This document shows, one piece after another, positions 43,888 through 55,312 of a stretch of DNA of 64,000 bases; position 1 is the first letter of the stretch; each line of letters starts with the position of its first letter. The stretch covers positions 186,001-250,000 of the forward strand of contig VWRR01000016.1 of NCBI GenBank assembly GCA_013995675.1. Direction: 5' to 3'. The stretch comes from Cyanidiococcus yangmingshanensis. Its lineage: Eukaryota > Rhodophyta > Bangiophyceae > Cyanidiales > Cyanidiaceae. The notes under the pieces were generated by a model, which worked only from the letters and a program-made list of their open reading frames with translations, did not search any database and was not told the origin of the DNA. A program made the translations under genes and the position numbers.

Positions 43888-45775
43888 TAGCGACTGGAAA
43901 AAGAATCATCTGTGCTAGCTCCGGTGGCGACAGCGACTCACGAGCACCAGACGGTGCCAGCGACGCGAGAATCGGGTCCAGCGCCTCAGAATCCTCCATT
44001 CGTTTCTTCCGATCTGTGCTGTACTTGTAGAAGCCGGCACCAGTCTTTTGTCCTTTCCGGCCCATTTCCATCATTTTTGTGAGCATTGTGCCAGAGCACA
44101 CACGCTCCGGATACGACATGCTGAAAACTCGATTCACGGATTCACATATATCAAGACCAACGAGGTCAGCGAGACGAAAAGGGCCCATTGGCAAGCCGAT
44201 GAGCTCTTCACAGGCACGGTCGATCACATAGGGGTGGACCCCAAGACGCTCCGCCAGGAAGAAGGCCACCTGGGTCTGTGGAAAATACATTCGATTGACT
44301 GCAAAACCAGCGCAATTACCGACCACAATAGGAGTCTTCCGAATGCGTTTCGCGAGTGCAAGGACCACATTGATTGCCCGCACACTCGTGCGTTTGGCGC
44401 GAACAATCTCAAGCAGCGGCATAACATGTGCAGGGCTGAAAAAATGAGCACCCACCAAACGACCCTGTTGGTGGACTGTTGCAATGGTCTCTCCGATCAA
44501 GTCCAGGTTGATTGTGCTTGTGTTTGTGGCCAGGATACAATGTGGACCAGTGCATTCCGCAAGAGCGCGAAAGATCTCCTGTTTCGCCTGAACATTTTCA
44601 ACGGCGGCCTCGATGACGAGATCCACTTGGCCAAATAGCCGCCGATCATACTCAGTCGTGCCCTCTATCCGCTTTTTAATGTCTTCGAAACTCGAATTCG
44701 ACCGACTAACGATTGCTTCTATCCGGCTCAGAGCAGCAGCGAGCGCACCATCATTGACCTCTTTCAGGACCACGCGTCCACCATGCAGCAAAATGCATGC
44801 AGCGATGCCACTACCCATGAGACCGCCGCCGACAACAGCCACGTTCTGCGGCTCATGAATATGCGGCTCTGGCTTAAAGCCAGTCACAGTTTTTCGTGAG
44901 GCCAGAAACACGTGAATAAGGGCATGTGATGCATCTGAGGCTGCGCACTGCCGAAACAGGGTAGCCTCAAGCTGCCAGCCCGCATGTCCTCCACCGCACT
45001 GGACGCCCTCAACCACTGCGCGGACGCAACTCTCGAACTGGATTTGACCGGTGCGCTGGCGTATCTCCACTGCGCGAGGGAGGTACTTTGCGCGAATCTC
45101 TTGAATGTCCATATGACCAAGGCGGTCAGTTCGAGTCAAGAGTGCCGGTGGCTTTTTCCGAGGATCCGCGACGACCTCCAGCGCGAGTGCGCTTGCCTCA
45201 GCCAGCAGTGCCTCGTGGGAGGACACCGGGACGAGTCGATCAACGAGTCCGCATTTCAAAGCCTCAGTACCGTCAATGATGCGTGAGTGAATCATCATAT
45301 CGAGAGCTGGTTCCACACCGATAAGCCGCGGAAGGCGCTGCGTACCCCCAAGGCCAGGGATGAGTCCAAGTTTCAGTTCTGGTAGACCGAGTTTCACGTC
45401 TGGCACCGCCACCCGCAGATGACACGCGAGAGCCAGTTCTAGCCCACCGCCGAGTGCTGTTCCCGAGAGACACGCCACAGTTGGCTTTGGACTAGACTCT
45501 AGCAGAGACTGAAAAGGCTCAGTATCAAGAGTAATTAAGTTCTCTGATTTACCCAGCTTTTCTGGAAACTCGCTCACATCTGCTCCAGCGGAGAAGGTAC
45601 CGTTTCCTCCACAAAGCACGATAGCCTTGGCTCGGCGATCGGCAACGACATTCGCAATGTTCAACGCCAGCAGGCGCCGAAGATTTACAGAAAGCGCGTT
45701 TACTGGAGGAGATGAAAAAGTGATGAGTGCCACACCATCAGGTTTGTACTGAACGCTCACGGTTTCCGAAACCAT
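43517..45775 (-). CDS. Multifunctional beta-oxidation enzyme: enoyl-CoA hydratase / 3-hydroxyacyl-CoA dehydrogenase
   Basis: This 752-codon frame encodes an MFP/FadB-like enzyme that hydrates 2-enoyl-CoA and oxidises the product with NAD+. The hydratase part (residues 1-190) has the oxyanion and catalytic segments [16 protein letters not shown] and [18 protein letters not shown]. The dehydrogenase Rossmann motif [14 protein letters not shown] follows near residue 310. Then come [26 protein letters not shown] and the duplicated C-terminal helical domain with [14 protein letters not shown]. Recognisable homology ends around 43690. The last 55 residues to the stop at 43517 are unlike the family and read through the thiolase start in another frame. 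No peroxisomal PTS1 terminates this frame. The start ATG at 45775 is clear. Together with the thiolase it provides the last three reactions of beta-oxidation. Confidence 0.96.
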   Translation of the reverse strand: MVSETVSVQYKPDGVALITFSSPPVNALSVNLRRLLALNIANVVADRRAKAIVLCGGNGTFSAGADVSEFPEKLGKSENLITLDTEPFQSLLESSPKPTVACLSGTALGGGLELALACHLRVAVPDVKLGLPELKLGLIPGLGGTQRLPRLIGVEPALDMMIHSRIIDGTEALKCGLVDRLVPVSSHEALLAEASALALEVVADPRKKPPALLTRTDRLGHMDIQEIRAKYLPRAVEIRQRTGQIQFESCVRAVVEGVQCGGGHAGWQLEATLFRQCAASDASHALIHVFLASRKTVTGFKPEPHIHEPQNVAVVGGGLMGSGIAACILLHGGRVVLKEVNDGALAAALSRIEAIVSRSNSSFEDIKKRIEGTTEYDRRLFGQVDLVIEAAVENVQAKQEIFRALAECTGPHCILATNTSTINLDLIGETIATVHQQGRLVGAHFFSPAHVMPLLEIVRAKRTSVRAINVVLALAKRIRKTPIVVGNCAGFAVNRMYFPQTQVAFFLAERLGVHPYVIDRACEELIGLPMGPFRLADLVGLDICESVNRVFSMSYPERVCSGTMLTKMMEMGRKGQKTGAGFYKYSTDRKKRMEDSEALDPILASLAPSGARESLSPPELAQMILFPVANEAMRVLEEHIAEKSSDLDVASVLGYGFPAYRGGLLYWAQNIAGGPGLILERFDGMELAFWGSVPALRTFVRSAASGSERKLAPRASVTPPFGAWQGGRHCLRGGCSDPNWEGRSRIAQRYAS

Positions 45776-47174
45776 TGAAGCTCTTACGTGGAACGTTTTG
45801 AGAAAACATAATCTGGAGGGGGATGCTGGACATGTCGCGATGCGTAGTCATTCATTCCGAAGCACCCTCACATAGATGGAGATACGCTGTCCAGGATGGG
45901 AGGAAATGGGTACCCCCGCGATGACAGGATCCTGGCGAGAGAAACGCAGCGTTTGGTGTCGGTACAACCGTTCGATGCGCGCAGTGCATGGTTCCACGGG
46001 AACGAGACATTCAGTCGCCTTGAGGGCTGATGTCTCGCCGCGCTTCACCCATCATTCATATGGTCGGGTCCGCGGTCCAGGGATCGTTCCCATGCAAGCA
46101 TTCGGAGTCACCCATCGAGAGCATCTAATCATTGAATCGGCCGTTTTCAAGTCTGCTCCTCCAAGCGGCTGAATCGTTGGTGCTGTGCATGGCGCATGAT
46201 CCAAAGCACGTCGGACTCTTGGCTATGGACCGGACGTTGACCCAGTCCTCGCAAAACGAGACATCGATCAACATCACCGGCTGCGCCGCCACCAGGGAAC
46301 GCGAACCGACGACTCATGCTCGTCGGTGCCTGCCATGCGCACTGGATCGACGTTGGTGAACCAATTGCTTTCAAGTAAATCTAAGACCTCTAGTGTCAGG
46401 ATTGCGTAGCCAAAATCGAACATTCGGGCGGATCATCGCTGAATTCAAGACTTGGACGAAAGGAAACGGAGATGGGTTTCGATGGCTGAAGGCGAGCTGC
46501 CATTTTACGGCTCTTTGATGTCGCCACGGCATCATAGTCGGACGGCGACCTTTCGTACAGCGTATGTGAGAAAATCTGTTTTTCAGCTTACCGAGATGGC
46601 CATGAGGTGCGGAACCTGTCTCGAGGGAAACTTGGCCCGATTCGCGTTGCATCACGACTACAAGCATTCTCCATGAATATACGGCCGATCTTGACATTCA
46701 ACTTGAAGGAATCATCCAGTATCCTTGGATGGATGATCATCCATAGCAGATTTGCGTTCCAAATGGATTTACTGGAGCTTGCCAAGGAGGCTGGCGCCTC
46801 CAAAAGTAACCTCTTTGTGTACTGCGGTAATTTCTGCCAAGCACACTCGCCAACTTTTTCGGAACCGTAGTTCATAAGAGAGAGGACAGGACTCTAGAGC
46901 GGACTAGGTTTCGTGCAGAATTGTCATCTATCATTCGATGTCACATTTCCTCGCCATGAACAGGGTCCAAGTGTTGATGTTTTCTCATCGAAAAGCGTCT
47001 CTAGCGGTCGCCACCAGAAGAGCGGATCGCAAAACGGACATGAATCGCGTGCTCCTCGAAAGCCTGTCGGTGTACGTACCTGCACTCGTTTGCCTACGGG
47101 CCGCGCTGTTGTGTGAGGCGCGTTTTCTCCCATTTTCATTTGAATAGAGACCTTTTCTATATGTGGTCCCTGCT
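45776..47174. other. Intergenic region upstream of the beta-oxidation gene
   Basis: The region contains the divergent promoters of the beta-oxidation gene (-) and USE1 (+), plus minus-strand coding-like fragments listed separately (45848-46875). I see nothing else. Confidence 0.35.
45848..46875 (-). CDS. Possible fragmented gene, unknown product
   Basis: Several short minus-strand frames look protein-like in series: a frame from the ATG at 46875 (MNYGSEKVGECAWQKLPQYT), one near 46550 (LYERSPSDYDAVATSKSRK), one near 46250 (VMLIDVSFCEDWVNVRS), and one ending at 45848 (RQDPVIAGVPISSHPGQRIS). A GTAAGC donor-like site lies near 46583-46588 on the minus strand. They may be exons of one gene or pieces of a decayed gene. 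No family is recognised. Confidence 0.25.
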
Positions 47175-48176
47175 ATGAAACAGCAAGCTGCGCCTCGCGA
47201 TGCGATCGAATGCACCAATCTCGTAAGACCGACACCAGGTGGCGAGAACGCTCCGTGGACCGAACTCGCAAGTACACCCCCTGAATCGAGACGCGTGCTC
47301 CGAGCGTTGTTGCGAACAGTTGACCAGTCACTAGTACAGCTGGAAAACTGGCTGAAAATGGCCGAACGGGGACTGCCAGATTCACTAGAAACGGGGACTT
47401 TATATGAGACGCTGGTGAAAGCCACGCATCTAGAAACCTATTTTTCCGCGCTGGACTATGTTTCGAAAACCGCCTGCGATCGTTCTGGAGGCGAAATCGA
47501 TGAACGGCTGAATTTGTCAAGCTCAATTTCCAATTACAGGGAGCAGTTTCGAACGCTGCAGAACACTATTGAGCGACTTGTGAGTCCAGAAGGAGCACCT
47601 GCGGCCGGAACCTGTTTCCATGGAGTGGCGGGTCAGAGTTCATTGACGCCACAAGAAGCGAGCATTGCTGCTGCGCTCTTCGAATACTCAGAGTGTTTCC
47701 CACTGTTCCAATCAGAAGCGTTGAAGAGGAGTCCAGACAAGCCATCGAATCCGGCGCAACTGCGGCGACGTCGAAGGCCTGTGGCGCTGGAACAGTCATG
47801 GGTCGATCTCCCGGACTGGGCCAGCGTGGAAGACCGGCAGGCGTCCCGGACGTTAAGACGAAATACTGCCGAGCTTCCCGATACAATAGAAGTGCACCGA
47901 CAACTTCAAGACCGATGCGCGGAGGTTTTATCGGAGACCGTCGCGCGTATCCGCGTTGAGGCAGAAAACATTCACGCGACTGTTGTGAGTGATAACGAAG
48001 TTCTTGGTAAGATGCAGCAAAAGTCAGAGGGTAACCTCACAGTCATTCGTGCGCAGAATCGAAGGCTTGGTATCTATGTTCAGGATCGTGTGCGCTCGAT
48101 CTGTTCCCAATGGCTTCTAATCGTAATAGCGGGTCTGCTGTGGCTCGTCGCTTTTCTAGCTATCCGCTTAGGATAG
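47175..48176 (+). CDS. USE1-like Qc-SNARE of ER-Golgi retrograde traffic
   Basis: The 333-residue product is mostly helical and ends in a single C-terminal membrane anchor (WLLIVIAGLLWLVAFLAI, about residues 311-328) followed by only a few residues, the topology of a tail-anchored SNARE. The preceding 70 residues begin HRQLQDRCAEVLSETVARIR and have the heptad pattern of the USE1/p31 SNARE motif. Its family counterpart has HRKLQ-E...LA..LK. Use1 works with Sec20, Ufe1/syntaxin 18 and Sec22 on the ER in fusion of Golgi-derived vesicles. The N-terminal half would correspond to the region binding the Dsl1/NRZ tether. The ATG at 47175 was chosen over a GTG at 47163. The frame is continuous. Sec20 or another tail-anchored SNARE is a less likely alternative. 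Confidence 0.7.
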   Translation: MKQQAAPRDAIECTNLVRPTPGGENAPWTELASTPPESRRVLRALLRTVDQSLVQLENWLKMAERGLPDSLETGTLYETLVKATHLETYFSALDYVSKTACDRSGGEIDERLNLSSSISNYREQFRTLQNTIERLVSPEGAPAAGTCFHGVAGQSSLTPQEASIAAALFEYSECFPLFQSEALKRSPDKPSNPAQLRRRRRPVALEQSWVDLPDWASVEDRQASRTLRRNTAELPDTIEVHRQLQDRCAEVLSETVARIRVEAENIHATVVSDNEVLGKMQQKSEGNLTVIRAQNRRLGIYVQDRVRSICSQWLLIVIAGLLWLVAFLAIRLG

Positions 48177-48342
48177 GAGATCGAGTGTGCATGAAATGTT
48201 TAAATGACGAAGCGGCACCGTCGTATGGTATGGAGAAAGAGAGCTCGGTGCCAATACACAACGCTGTACGATCAATCTGTTCCAGGGTTTTCTTTCGGTG
48301 CGCGAAACAGCACGAAATGCGACGCAAGCCTGCGTCTGAAGC

Positions 48343-48741
48343 ATGATGTGCCTCGAGCGAGCCTCGGGCGTCGAGGCTGCCCACGGTCTCACCGGCACCA
48401 ATGGAGTGAAAACAGCATCGTATTTGGCAGGACGCCTCTGTCTTTCTAAAGTTTTGTATTTCACTTTCGGTGGAGCGAATCGCATTTTATGCGAGCTCCA
48501 AATAGAACCACGACTAAGTACAGATCGTGACGGCTCCGGTTGGCTTGTTAAAGAATGGGCATACTCTGAAACTCGCGCCCAGCAAGGGCGTGTACCGATG
48601 CCGGAGACTCGCCTAGCGACGAGCGATGAGCGCATTTGCCCAGGCAGTCTCGTGCGAATCAGCAAACCGAAGCTACCTCACCAACGAAAACAGGCTTTTT
48701 GGCACTTGGAGGGGTTCCTAACAGTTCGACCAAAGCGGTGA
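48343..48741 (+). CDS. Hypothetical protein, 132 residues
   Basis: An open frame begins with two consecutive ATGs. Its middle is protein-like (KVLYFTFGGANRILCELQIE, then GWLVKEWAYSE), with a basic tail. It lies 167 bases after USE1 on the same strand. A minus ORF at 48168-48665 overlaps it and is rejected as its mirror. No family is recognised; it could be a small real gene or chance. Confidence 0.35.
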   Translation: MMCLERASGVEAAHGLTGTNGVKTASYLAGRLCLSKVLYFTFGGANRILCELQIEPRLSTDRDGSGWLVKEWAYSETRAQQGRVPMPETRLATSDERICPGSLVRISKPKLPHQRKQAFWHLEGFLTVRPKR

Positions 48742-48929
48742 CGTCAGTACGGGACTTGTCATTTCAAGTTAAGATCATCTTTTGTATTCATACAAAACGA
48801 GCCTCACGATGCTCGCTTTCAGGCCACAGAGATGTGCATGGATTGTGAAGCACGTCATTTGGCTCGGCGGATTCAGTAGGTTGGTTCTGTTATCCCTCAA
48901 GAGGGCACAACTTCAAACAATCCGGAACG

Positions 48930-49661
48930 CTAAGATCGCTCTTTCGGGCGAGGCGGCGTTCCCGGAGGAGTCCCTTGCGAGCTCGTGCTCGCTGTTCCCG
49001 GCATGCGCGACTGCTCTAAGCGTGCACGAAAAGCAGCAGCAGATATTCGCCGTCCCGAGTCGCGGCTGAAAGAACGACGAGCTCTTGCCGAGTCGCGCTC
49101 ACTCTCAGAGTCACTCGGTGTGGCCGGGGGAAGGTCCAAACTTGACCGAGCGTACTGACTCAGCTGCTTCTCCAGAGCTGCTTTTTCTTTTTGTAATTTT
49201 TCAACTTCGCGCTGAAGACGGTTCGCAATCGCTTCCTGTTCCGCCTCGAGGGCGTTTTCCATATCAATTTTTTCCTTTTTTAACTGTTCCAAACGCTGTT
49301 GCAAAGTGTTCGTCAAATACTCCTCTTCTCGCTCTATATCTCGGGCGAGCTGCTCTTTTTCTAAACGAAGCTCGTTCAGTCGCTTATTAAGCCGATTTGT
49401 GAGCGCCTCTTCCTCTGCCTCCAACTGTTGCTGGATGTGCACATTCTGGGCTTTCAGCTGCTGTACTTCGTTCTCGAGCGCAACGCGTCGCCTTCGCTCT
49501 CCCGCTAACTCTTCTTCCAGTTGTTTCACTCTTGAGAGTGCATCCAGCAGCGCCGCGGTAGCTTCTATCGAGTCAGTGGGAGCACTCTCGTGGAGCAGCT
49601 CCCCGCCAGCGTTCGCTTGGGTCGCGCTCGTGGCTGCACCCGCCTCGAACGGAGCGCTCAT
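48930..49661 (-). CDS. CCDC6-like (DUF2046) coiled-coil protein
   Basis: The 243-residue product is a coiled coil from about residue 40 to 168, with a repeating pattern EEEALTNRLNKRLNELRLEK, EEEYLTNTLQQRLEQLKKEK, EQEAIANRLQREVEKLQKEK. This spaced E-E-(A/Y)-(L/I)-x-N-x-L repeat is the hallmark of CCDC6 (H4) and plant DUF2046 proteins. A Ser/Thr/Pro/Arg-rich tail follows, with SDSESERDS and TPPGTPP that look like phosphorylation targets, as in CCDC6. Human CCDC6 acts in checkpoint and protein-stability control; the role in algae is unknown. Being shorter than the human protein (474), it keeps the core only. The ATG is at 49661 and the frame is continuous. Its start lies 262 bases from the divergent VPS50 start. 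Confidence 0.75.
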   Translation of the reverse strand: MSAPFEAGAATSATQANAGGELLHESAPTDSIEATAALLDALSRVKQLEEELAGERRRRVALENEVQQLKAQNVHIQQQLEAEEEALTNRLNKRLNELRLEKEQLARDIEREEEYLTNTLQQRLEQLKKEKIDMENALEAEQEAIANRLQREVEKLQKEKAALEKQLSQYARSSLDLPPATPSDSESERDSARARRSFSRDSGRRISAAAFRARLEQSRMPGTASTSSQGTPPGTPPRPKERS

Positions 49662-49923
49662 GAAACCTCACGAAAAAAGCACCCGACAAAAAGGGAAGTA
49701 TACAACTAGATAACGGTGGTTTATCCTCACACTGGGATTCTCAAGGATCAAAGCGGCAGAAAACGAGTCTGGTAGACTGTCGATACGGAGGGAGACGATC
49801 GAGACGTCCCAGGCCGAACGCAGGACTGCGCAACGATGGCACGGCTGCTGGCTTGTCGTGCTTCAGACCCCGAAGACGTTTTCAGAACGAACAACGTCCT
49901 CACGTTGCACATGTCGGGAATAG
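49662..49923. promoter_or_regulatory. Divergent promoter between CCDC6-like and VPS50 genes
   Basis: This 262-base interval separates two start codons on opposite strands and should drive both. No clear core element is visible. Confidence 0.4.
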
Positions 49924-52900
49924 ATGGAGCCTCAAGAGGGATCAAATCTCCCAGAATATGCTCAGGTGGAGACGGGTGCCTCAGGTATGGATAATGTGGT
50001 GATTGGGCGGCGATCTTTACGCTCGTCATCGGAAGGAGAGGTTTCCCTGTCGTCGCTAACGCGAAGAGGCGCCGTTTACCCGGCAGAAGAGATGAACCAG
50101 CAGGGGGCTCACACTAGTCCGCGAACGCGCAGTGTTTCCGATTCCTCGATAGTACAGACGCTAGAACACACTCGTAAGGAACAACCAAGAAACAGCCAGC
50201 ATGAGCACGACGAAAGCACACTCGCAACGAAGAGTGCTTGGTCGCAGAACGTCAAGTGTTATGTCTCCGAGGACGAGTTGCACGCTGTGAAAGACGTCCT
50301 AATCAAAAATTCGTTCAGAGGGTTGACCTCGCTCAAGGCACTTTTGGACCAACTCGTTCGGCTAACAGCTGCATCCGGACTCGTCCGAGCAGCCGCATCG
50401 GGATAGTGCTTCCTCTTCGATTGTTTCTGTGCCCGGTTTATTGAAGGAGGCACTGGAACATGCCTGCACGCGAAGAGTAGATGGAAAAGTCGCCGTGAAT
50501 CTGAGCGCCCTTACGGAAGCGAGCGCTGAGTTGGAGTCGGCCATTGAGACGCTGGAGGTCTTTATAGTGACAGCGTATGAGTCAAGTCCTGCCTCGAAGA
50601 ATTCCCTCCATGGATGAAGCGAACTCGCTGAAAAAGGGTCGAAAAGGAATATCCAGCCTCAGTGGCGTGTCGGAACGACTCGCAACCGCATTGAAGACAG
50701 GGATGCAGAGTTCGGCGCTTGTTTCTCGCTCCTGGAGGCAGCTTCTCACATCGGATTGTCGCCTCGAGTCCAAAATAATGGAGCGTTCATGTCTTTTATC
50801 CATCATAGAGTCTCTGGAAATTCTATATCAGATGCGTTGTCTCAATGAGCGAGTACAAGAGGCACTGCATGCGCGCCACTTTGACGAGGCCAACCGTCTC
50901 TGTAAGGTGTTCGATCTGCTCCACCGGGCCAGCATGATCAGAGTGGGGCTTGGGACTGTGGTGCGAACAACGCATGTGTTTCGATCATTTTCAGAGAGCT
51001 TTGTAGAGCTTGCTGCGCGTTCACTTCAGCATATGTATGAGCAGGTCCATACGCTCTGTTTTGCCTTCGACGCAGACAAGTTCCAGAATATTTGGACCGC
51101 CTACGAAAGCCTGGGAGCTGAGCTGGTCCTGGCAGAGCGTTTTGCTCAGGCTTATGAGCACCTTCTCCTATCTATCCGGGCGTGGATATTTGGCTCAGCT
51201 CAGAAGCCCAAAGCAAGTGCATCCCGGGGGAAGCGAGAGAGAAGACGTTGGCGTGAAGCCGGAGCGACTGCTGGACTCGAGAGCGACGACGACACCGTCT
51301 ATTTCGAGTGCAGCGAAGCCAGAGCAACAGCCGTCGTCATCAATGCAATCGACGCTGGCTGGAGACCTCACCGAACCCTGCACGGAACTCGACATACTCA
51401 GCTCGAATCCTTTCACGATTCTGGATAACTACGCCGGATTGATATCGGCGGTTTGCTTTTCCGTTTGGCACCTGTTCGAACACCCACTGGTAAGCAAAGG
51501 TTTCCGTGCGATTGTCTGGACTTCATTCGTAGCGCGTCTGCAGGAAGATAGCATTTTCCTGACCAAAAGGCTCCGAGCGCAACAGCGAACGGGTCACCTG
51601 ATATCGCCTGTCGAGCTTTGGCGCTCACTGCTGGCCCTGCATGCTCTTTCTGTACAGTGGGATTGCCTCGCCCAGTTGGAGCAAACCAAGGAAGATGAAA
51701 CAGCGAGTTGGGAGAACCCAGAATCAGTGGAAATACTTCCGCGACAAGTGAACTCCGTCCGAGCTGCCGCAGAATGCAGCACCACACAACTGGCGTTCTC
51801 GGCGGACACCAAGTGGCCAGCATCGAGACCGAGAAATCAAGTGACTGAGCAGTGCACGCTACCGCTGGCCTCGACCTATCGTGAGTTCGTGAAGACACTG
51901 GTCTATGACTATGTAGAGCAGTACAAACGCGACATCGAATCCCGTTTCACTGAAATATTCCAAAGTGAAAAGGAATGGCAGATTGTTGCTGTTCACATTC
52001 ATAACGAAACTGACGTTTCCAGCACGTCGCAAAGTACGCAAACTTTTTTGAGGGAAGAGCTCTGGCAATCGTATCTTGAAATGGCTCACAAATGGTATAC
52101 GATAGATCCGACTGATTGCGAATCGAGCCTCGTTATTAGGGTGCTTAAGCACGATGTAGCTCGCATGCGACCTAAGGACTTGCTGAACACAATCTGGGAA
52201 CGGTTGCAGTTTGATGAGAGCCTTGTTTTGCCAGATGACTATACCTTTACGAGCGAGTCAGTCTTCGTTCTAGAGTGTCTCAGTGTTTTAGCATCGATGC
52301 TTTATGCACCGACGAATCTGGGCACCGACTCGGTGCCGGGTCTTTGCGCTTCCGCTGTGGAGGAGATCGCGCGATATTCAATGTATCTCTTAGCCGCGAT
52401 CTATGCGCCTTGTTTCGTCACGAGCGGAATCCTGAGCGGCAGCATGGTTCAGCTGGAGAAACGCGAGGCGATGCATCCACCGTTGAGTGCCTACCAACAA
52501 GCGCTTTTGGATCGTCTCCTGTCCGAGCAGAGTGCCGTAGGCGACGCAGGTTCGGCTGTCCGTCGACCGCGATCTGAGTTTCATCTCGGCAAGTTTTGTT
52601 GTGCGATTGAATCTGCTTGGACCATTGGTCAAGTTGCTGCATTGACACTTGACATGGGTGTCACTTTCCAGGAGCGGATGCTCTCGATCGAGCCATACGA
52701 GAGCAGTTGGCGGTACGCGTTCGTTCAGCGAGCGCTGCGGATGGCAAACCATCTGCGAGGCCTAGCTGATGCTCTGCGACTCGCTCTGTATCGCTCCGTT
52801 GCCGCGCCCCTGATGGATTCGAACTCTATTGTACGCAATGTAACGCAGACACTGATCCAGAAACGTTCATGGTGGCAATCTTTCGCTGCAGGAAATGCAA

Positions 52901-53550
52901 ACTCGCTACAAGGAAATGCGGCGGATGAGACACATCAACGAACGACAGGAGCGACGCGGAAGGACAATGCGACGGTCACCGTAACCAAGGCCAGCTCATA
53001 CGTCAATCAGATAACTGGGCGGGTGAGATCGTTGCGCCAAGCAGCAGGAATTCCTGCCCATGCGGAAGATATTTTCTGGCGGTCCTGTGTTGTCGCTGCG
53101 CTCATGGCGGTTCAAGAAGGCGTAGGGCTCATTCCCGCCGCGGACATTGACATTCAGATCGTAAGTCAGGCCCTGTTTGATGCGAAAACCTTGATTGCAG
53201 AGCTTGAGGAGGAACTGGGTTTTCACCCGCTCCCCCACGCCAGTGACTTGTGCCAATATATCCAGATTCATTTGGCGCCTCTGCCGCGAATACTGCAGTG
53301 GATTGCGCCGCGTCGCGAGACCCTGTCCCGGTCTGCCGTCAATGGACTTGTTCTTCACGGTGTGCGCCTAAGCACTGACGATGAGTCAGCCGTGAAGGCC
53401 TTCACCGAAGAAGCCATTGCACATCTCCTGCATGAAACGCTGGCTGCGGGCAATCGCGTCGGTGATGGCGATGGTGTTGACCAAGTATCCGACAGCGCCA
53501 GCAACGCAGACGAGACACCCGTCTCCGTGATGAGCTTCGATGCAATCTGA
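49924..53550 (+). CDS. VPS50/syndetin-like subunit of the EARP endosomal tether
   Basis: The product is about 1200 residues. After an N-terminal polar region (1-110) comes a helical part with LLSIIESLEILYQMRCLNER and LHARHFDEANRLCKVFDLLH, then a block with VHTLCFAFDADKFQNIWTAY. This is the Vps54-N/VPS50 pattern of alternating helices. The C-terminus matches the VPS50 domain: TKASSYVNQITGRVRSLRQ and ALFDAKTLIAELEEELGFHP. Next is a W...L..NGLV motif equivalent to the family's W...Q..GLV. VPS50 replaces VPS54 in EARP, with VPS51, VPS52 and VPS53, for endosome recycling. The reading frame changes at about 50350-50400, 50550-50640 and 51195-51240 (the last in a GGGGG run). Each is consistent with one extra base. 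From 51240 on it is unbroken. The ATG at 49924 was chosen. Confidence 0.7.
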
Positions 53551-53784
53551 CCGACATCCGGGGCGTCTACCGGAGCGTGTTGAGCCTCTTGTCTCCGACC
53601 GATACTGCGGATCTGGTGAACAAGATTTCGCATCTCATTGGATGCTATTCGACCCGCTACGACCCGTGTTGATGATATGAAATCATGTACGGTTGAGGGC
53701 GTCCTACCAAGACGCACGAGTCGCATCTGTTTCGAAAGACGGGATCATGGTAAGCGTTCAAGAGCATGCCAGAGGGCATTGCAT

Positions 53785-55234
53785 TTACGACTGCAATGTC
53801 GTTATGAGATCCACAAATGTGATCATAAAACGGTTGCTATAACGCTCGAGTACAAAGTGTTCCGCTGAGGTAATGATGCTGATCGCCCGGCCCTCTCGAC
53901 CGATCCGCCCCGTCCGCCCTACTCGATGAGCGTATTGCTCTGCAGTCTCCGGTAGATCAAAGTTAAAGACATGACTCGTATCTGGAATATCCAAGCCCCT
54001 TGAGGCCAAGTCGGTGGTCAGCAGGAGTCGTGCTTCACCGGACCGAAAGCGCTCGAGGGCGTTTCGACGTTGCCGCTGGGGCATACCGCTTGTGAGCATT
54101 GCAATCTCCGTCTCGTTGAACAGATTTCGAGCTCTGATGTAGCTCGCAATTTGATGCAGATTTCGCGATTCGTTACAGAAAACCATGGCCTTTGTGATCC
54201 AAGTCCGCTCTCGCTCGAGCAAAAAAACGAGCGCTTTGAGCTTCTTGCGCGAGTCAGTGCACGTGGCATACAAGTGCTGGATCTGATTTGGCACAGAATT
54301 GGCTGCGAGTGCCGCACGGCGCCCAAGAGAGACAGACTCCTCGGTGTTGAGAGCACTCTCTGAATCTGTTTTCGGATTCGACTTCAGGTTGACTCGAGTT
54401 GGCACAACAGTCGCGTCAATCTTGTCATCGGGGCTCAAGAGCTTGATGTCACCGTCCATCCAGCCCTGCTGGCGTGCGTACTCCATAAAGTGCCGATGCT
54501 GAGGCACGGTCGCGGAGACGAAAACGGTGGTGTGTCTCTCCTCAATTCTCGAGATGCAGTGTTCGTTCAGCAAGGCATTCAAACTTGCTCGATAGGCTGG
54601 CGAGAGCAAGTTCACATCAACTTCGTCGACCACGGCCATACGCACGGAATGCAAACGAAGCTTGTTCATTTTCGCCAAGCGCCTCAACACGGTCAGCTAT
54701 CCCAACAAGTATCTTTGGTGGCGAGTCGCGAAAGAAACGGCGCTGACGGTCTATGCTGGTCTCGTTCAAGGCCATGCCAACGAGAATCCGATCTCTTCGG
54801 GGAGCGGCATGAACAGCTCCAGACCCAGTATACCCAGCAGCCAGTCGACGGGCGGTGCGATACACTTGTACGCCAAGTTCTGGAGTTGGGACAATAATTA
54901 GGCCCTGAACCGCCGATCGTGCAGGGTTCACTAACGCAAGCATTGGTAACAGGTACGCCAGAGTCTTGCCCGAGCCAGTTTCCGAGTAGATAATGGCGTC
55001 GCGAGAGCTTCTAAGACCAGAGCTCGTATCAGCTGGTGTCAGGAAGTGATCAAGCGCCGCCCGCTGTACAGGTGTATACTGATGAAACCCTAGCATGTCC
55101 AGTCGCTCGATGAGCCACTCCGGTAACCGCGCTGCATACCGTTCTCGGAACGTCCCCGGTAGGCGACTCAGTGAATAAAAGACGAGTCTCTCCCCGGGAG
55201 GCGCTCGTTCGAACTCGAAACACTGTCCGTCCAT
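53785..55234 (-). CDS. DEAD-box RNA helicase
   Basis: The roughly 483-residue product shows the full helicase motif series: Q-motif region YTPVQRAALDHF, motif I SETGSGKT, Ia PTPELGVQV, Ib-like ILVGIADRV, II as VDEVD, III VSATV, motif IV region AMVFCNESR, V TTDLASRGLDIP, and VI HRVGRTGR. Motif II is DEVD rather than DEAD, seen in some plastid/mitochondrial DEAD helicases such as RH22/RH39-like enzymes in ribosome assembly; the assignment is by type only. The N-terminal 40 residues are not an obvious leader. The frame changes at about 54681-54697, between IADRV and KMNKLRLHS, with no room for an intron. The ATG is at 55234 and the stop at 53785. The start is divergent with an unknown plus-strand gene about 80 bases away. 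Confidence 0.94.
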
Positions 55235-55312
55235 TTAAGAAGGAAACGAAAGCTCCGACAGACATCTCGTGTTCTTGATCGCGGCTTGCTTTCAAGACTC
55301 CCGAGGCGCTGA

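Noticed and set aside
48168-48665. Minus ORF of 165 codons after USE1
   Set aside because: It mirrors the better-looking plus frame at 48343-48741 and has Arg/Ser-rich chance composition.
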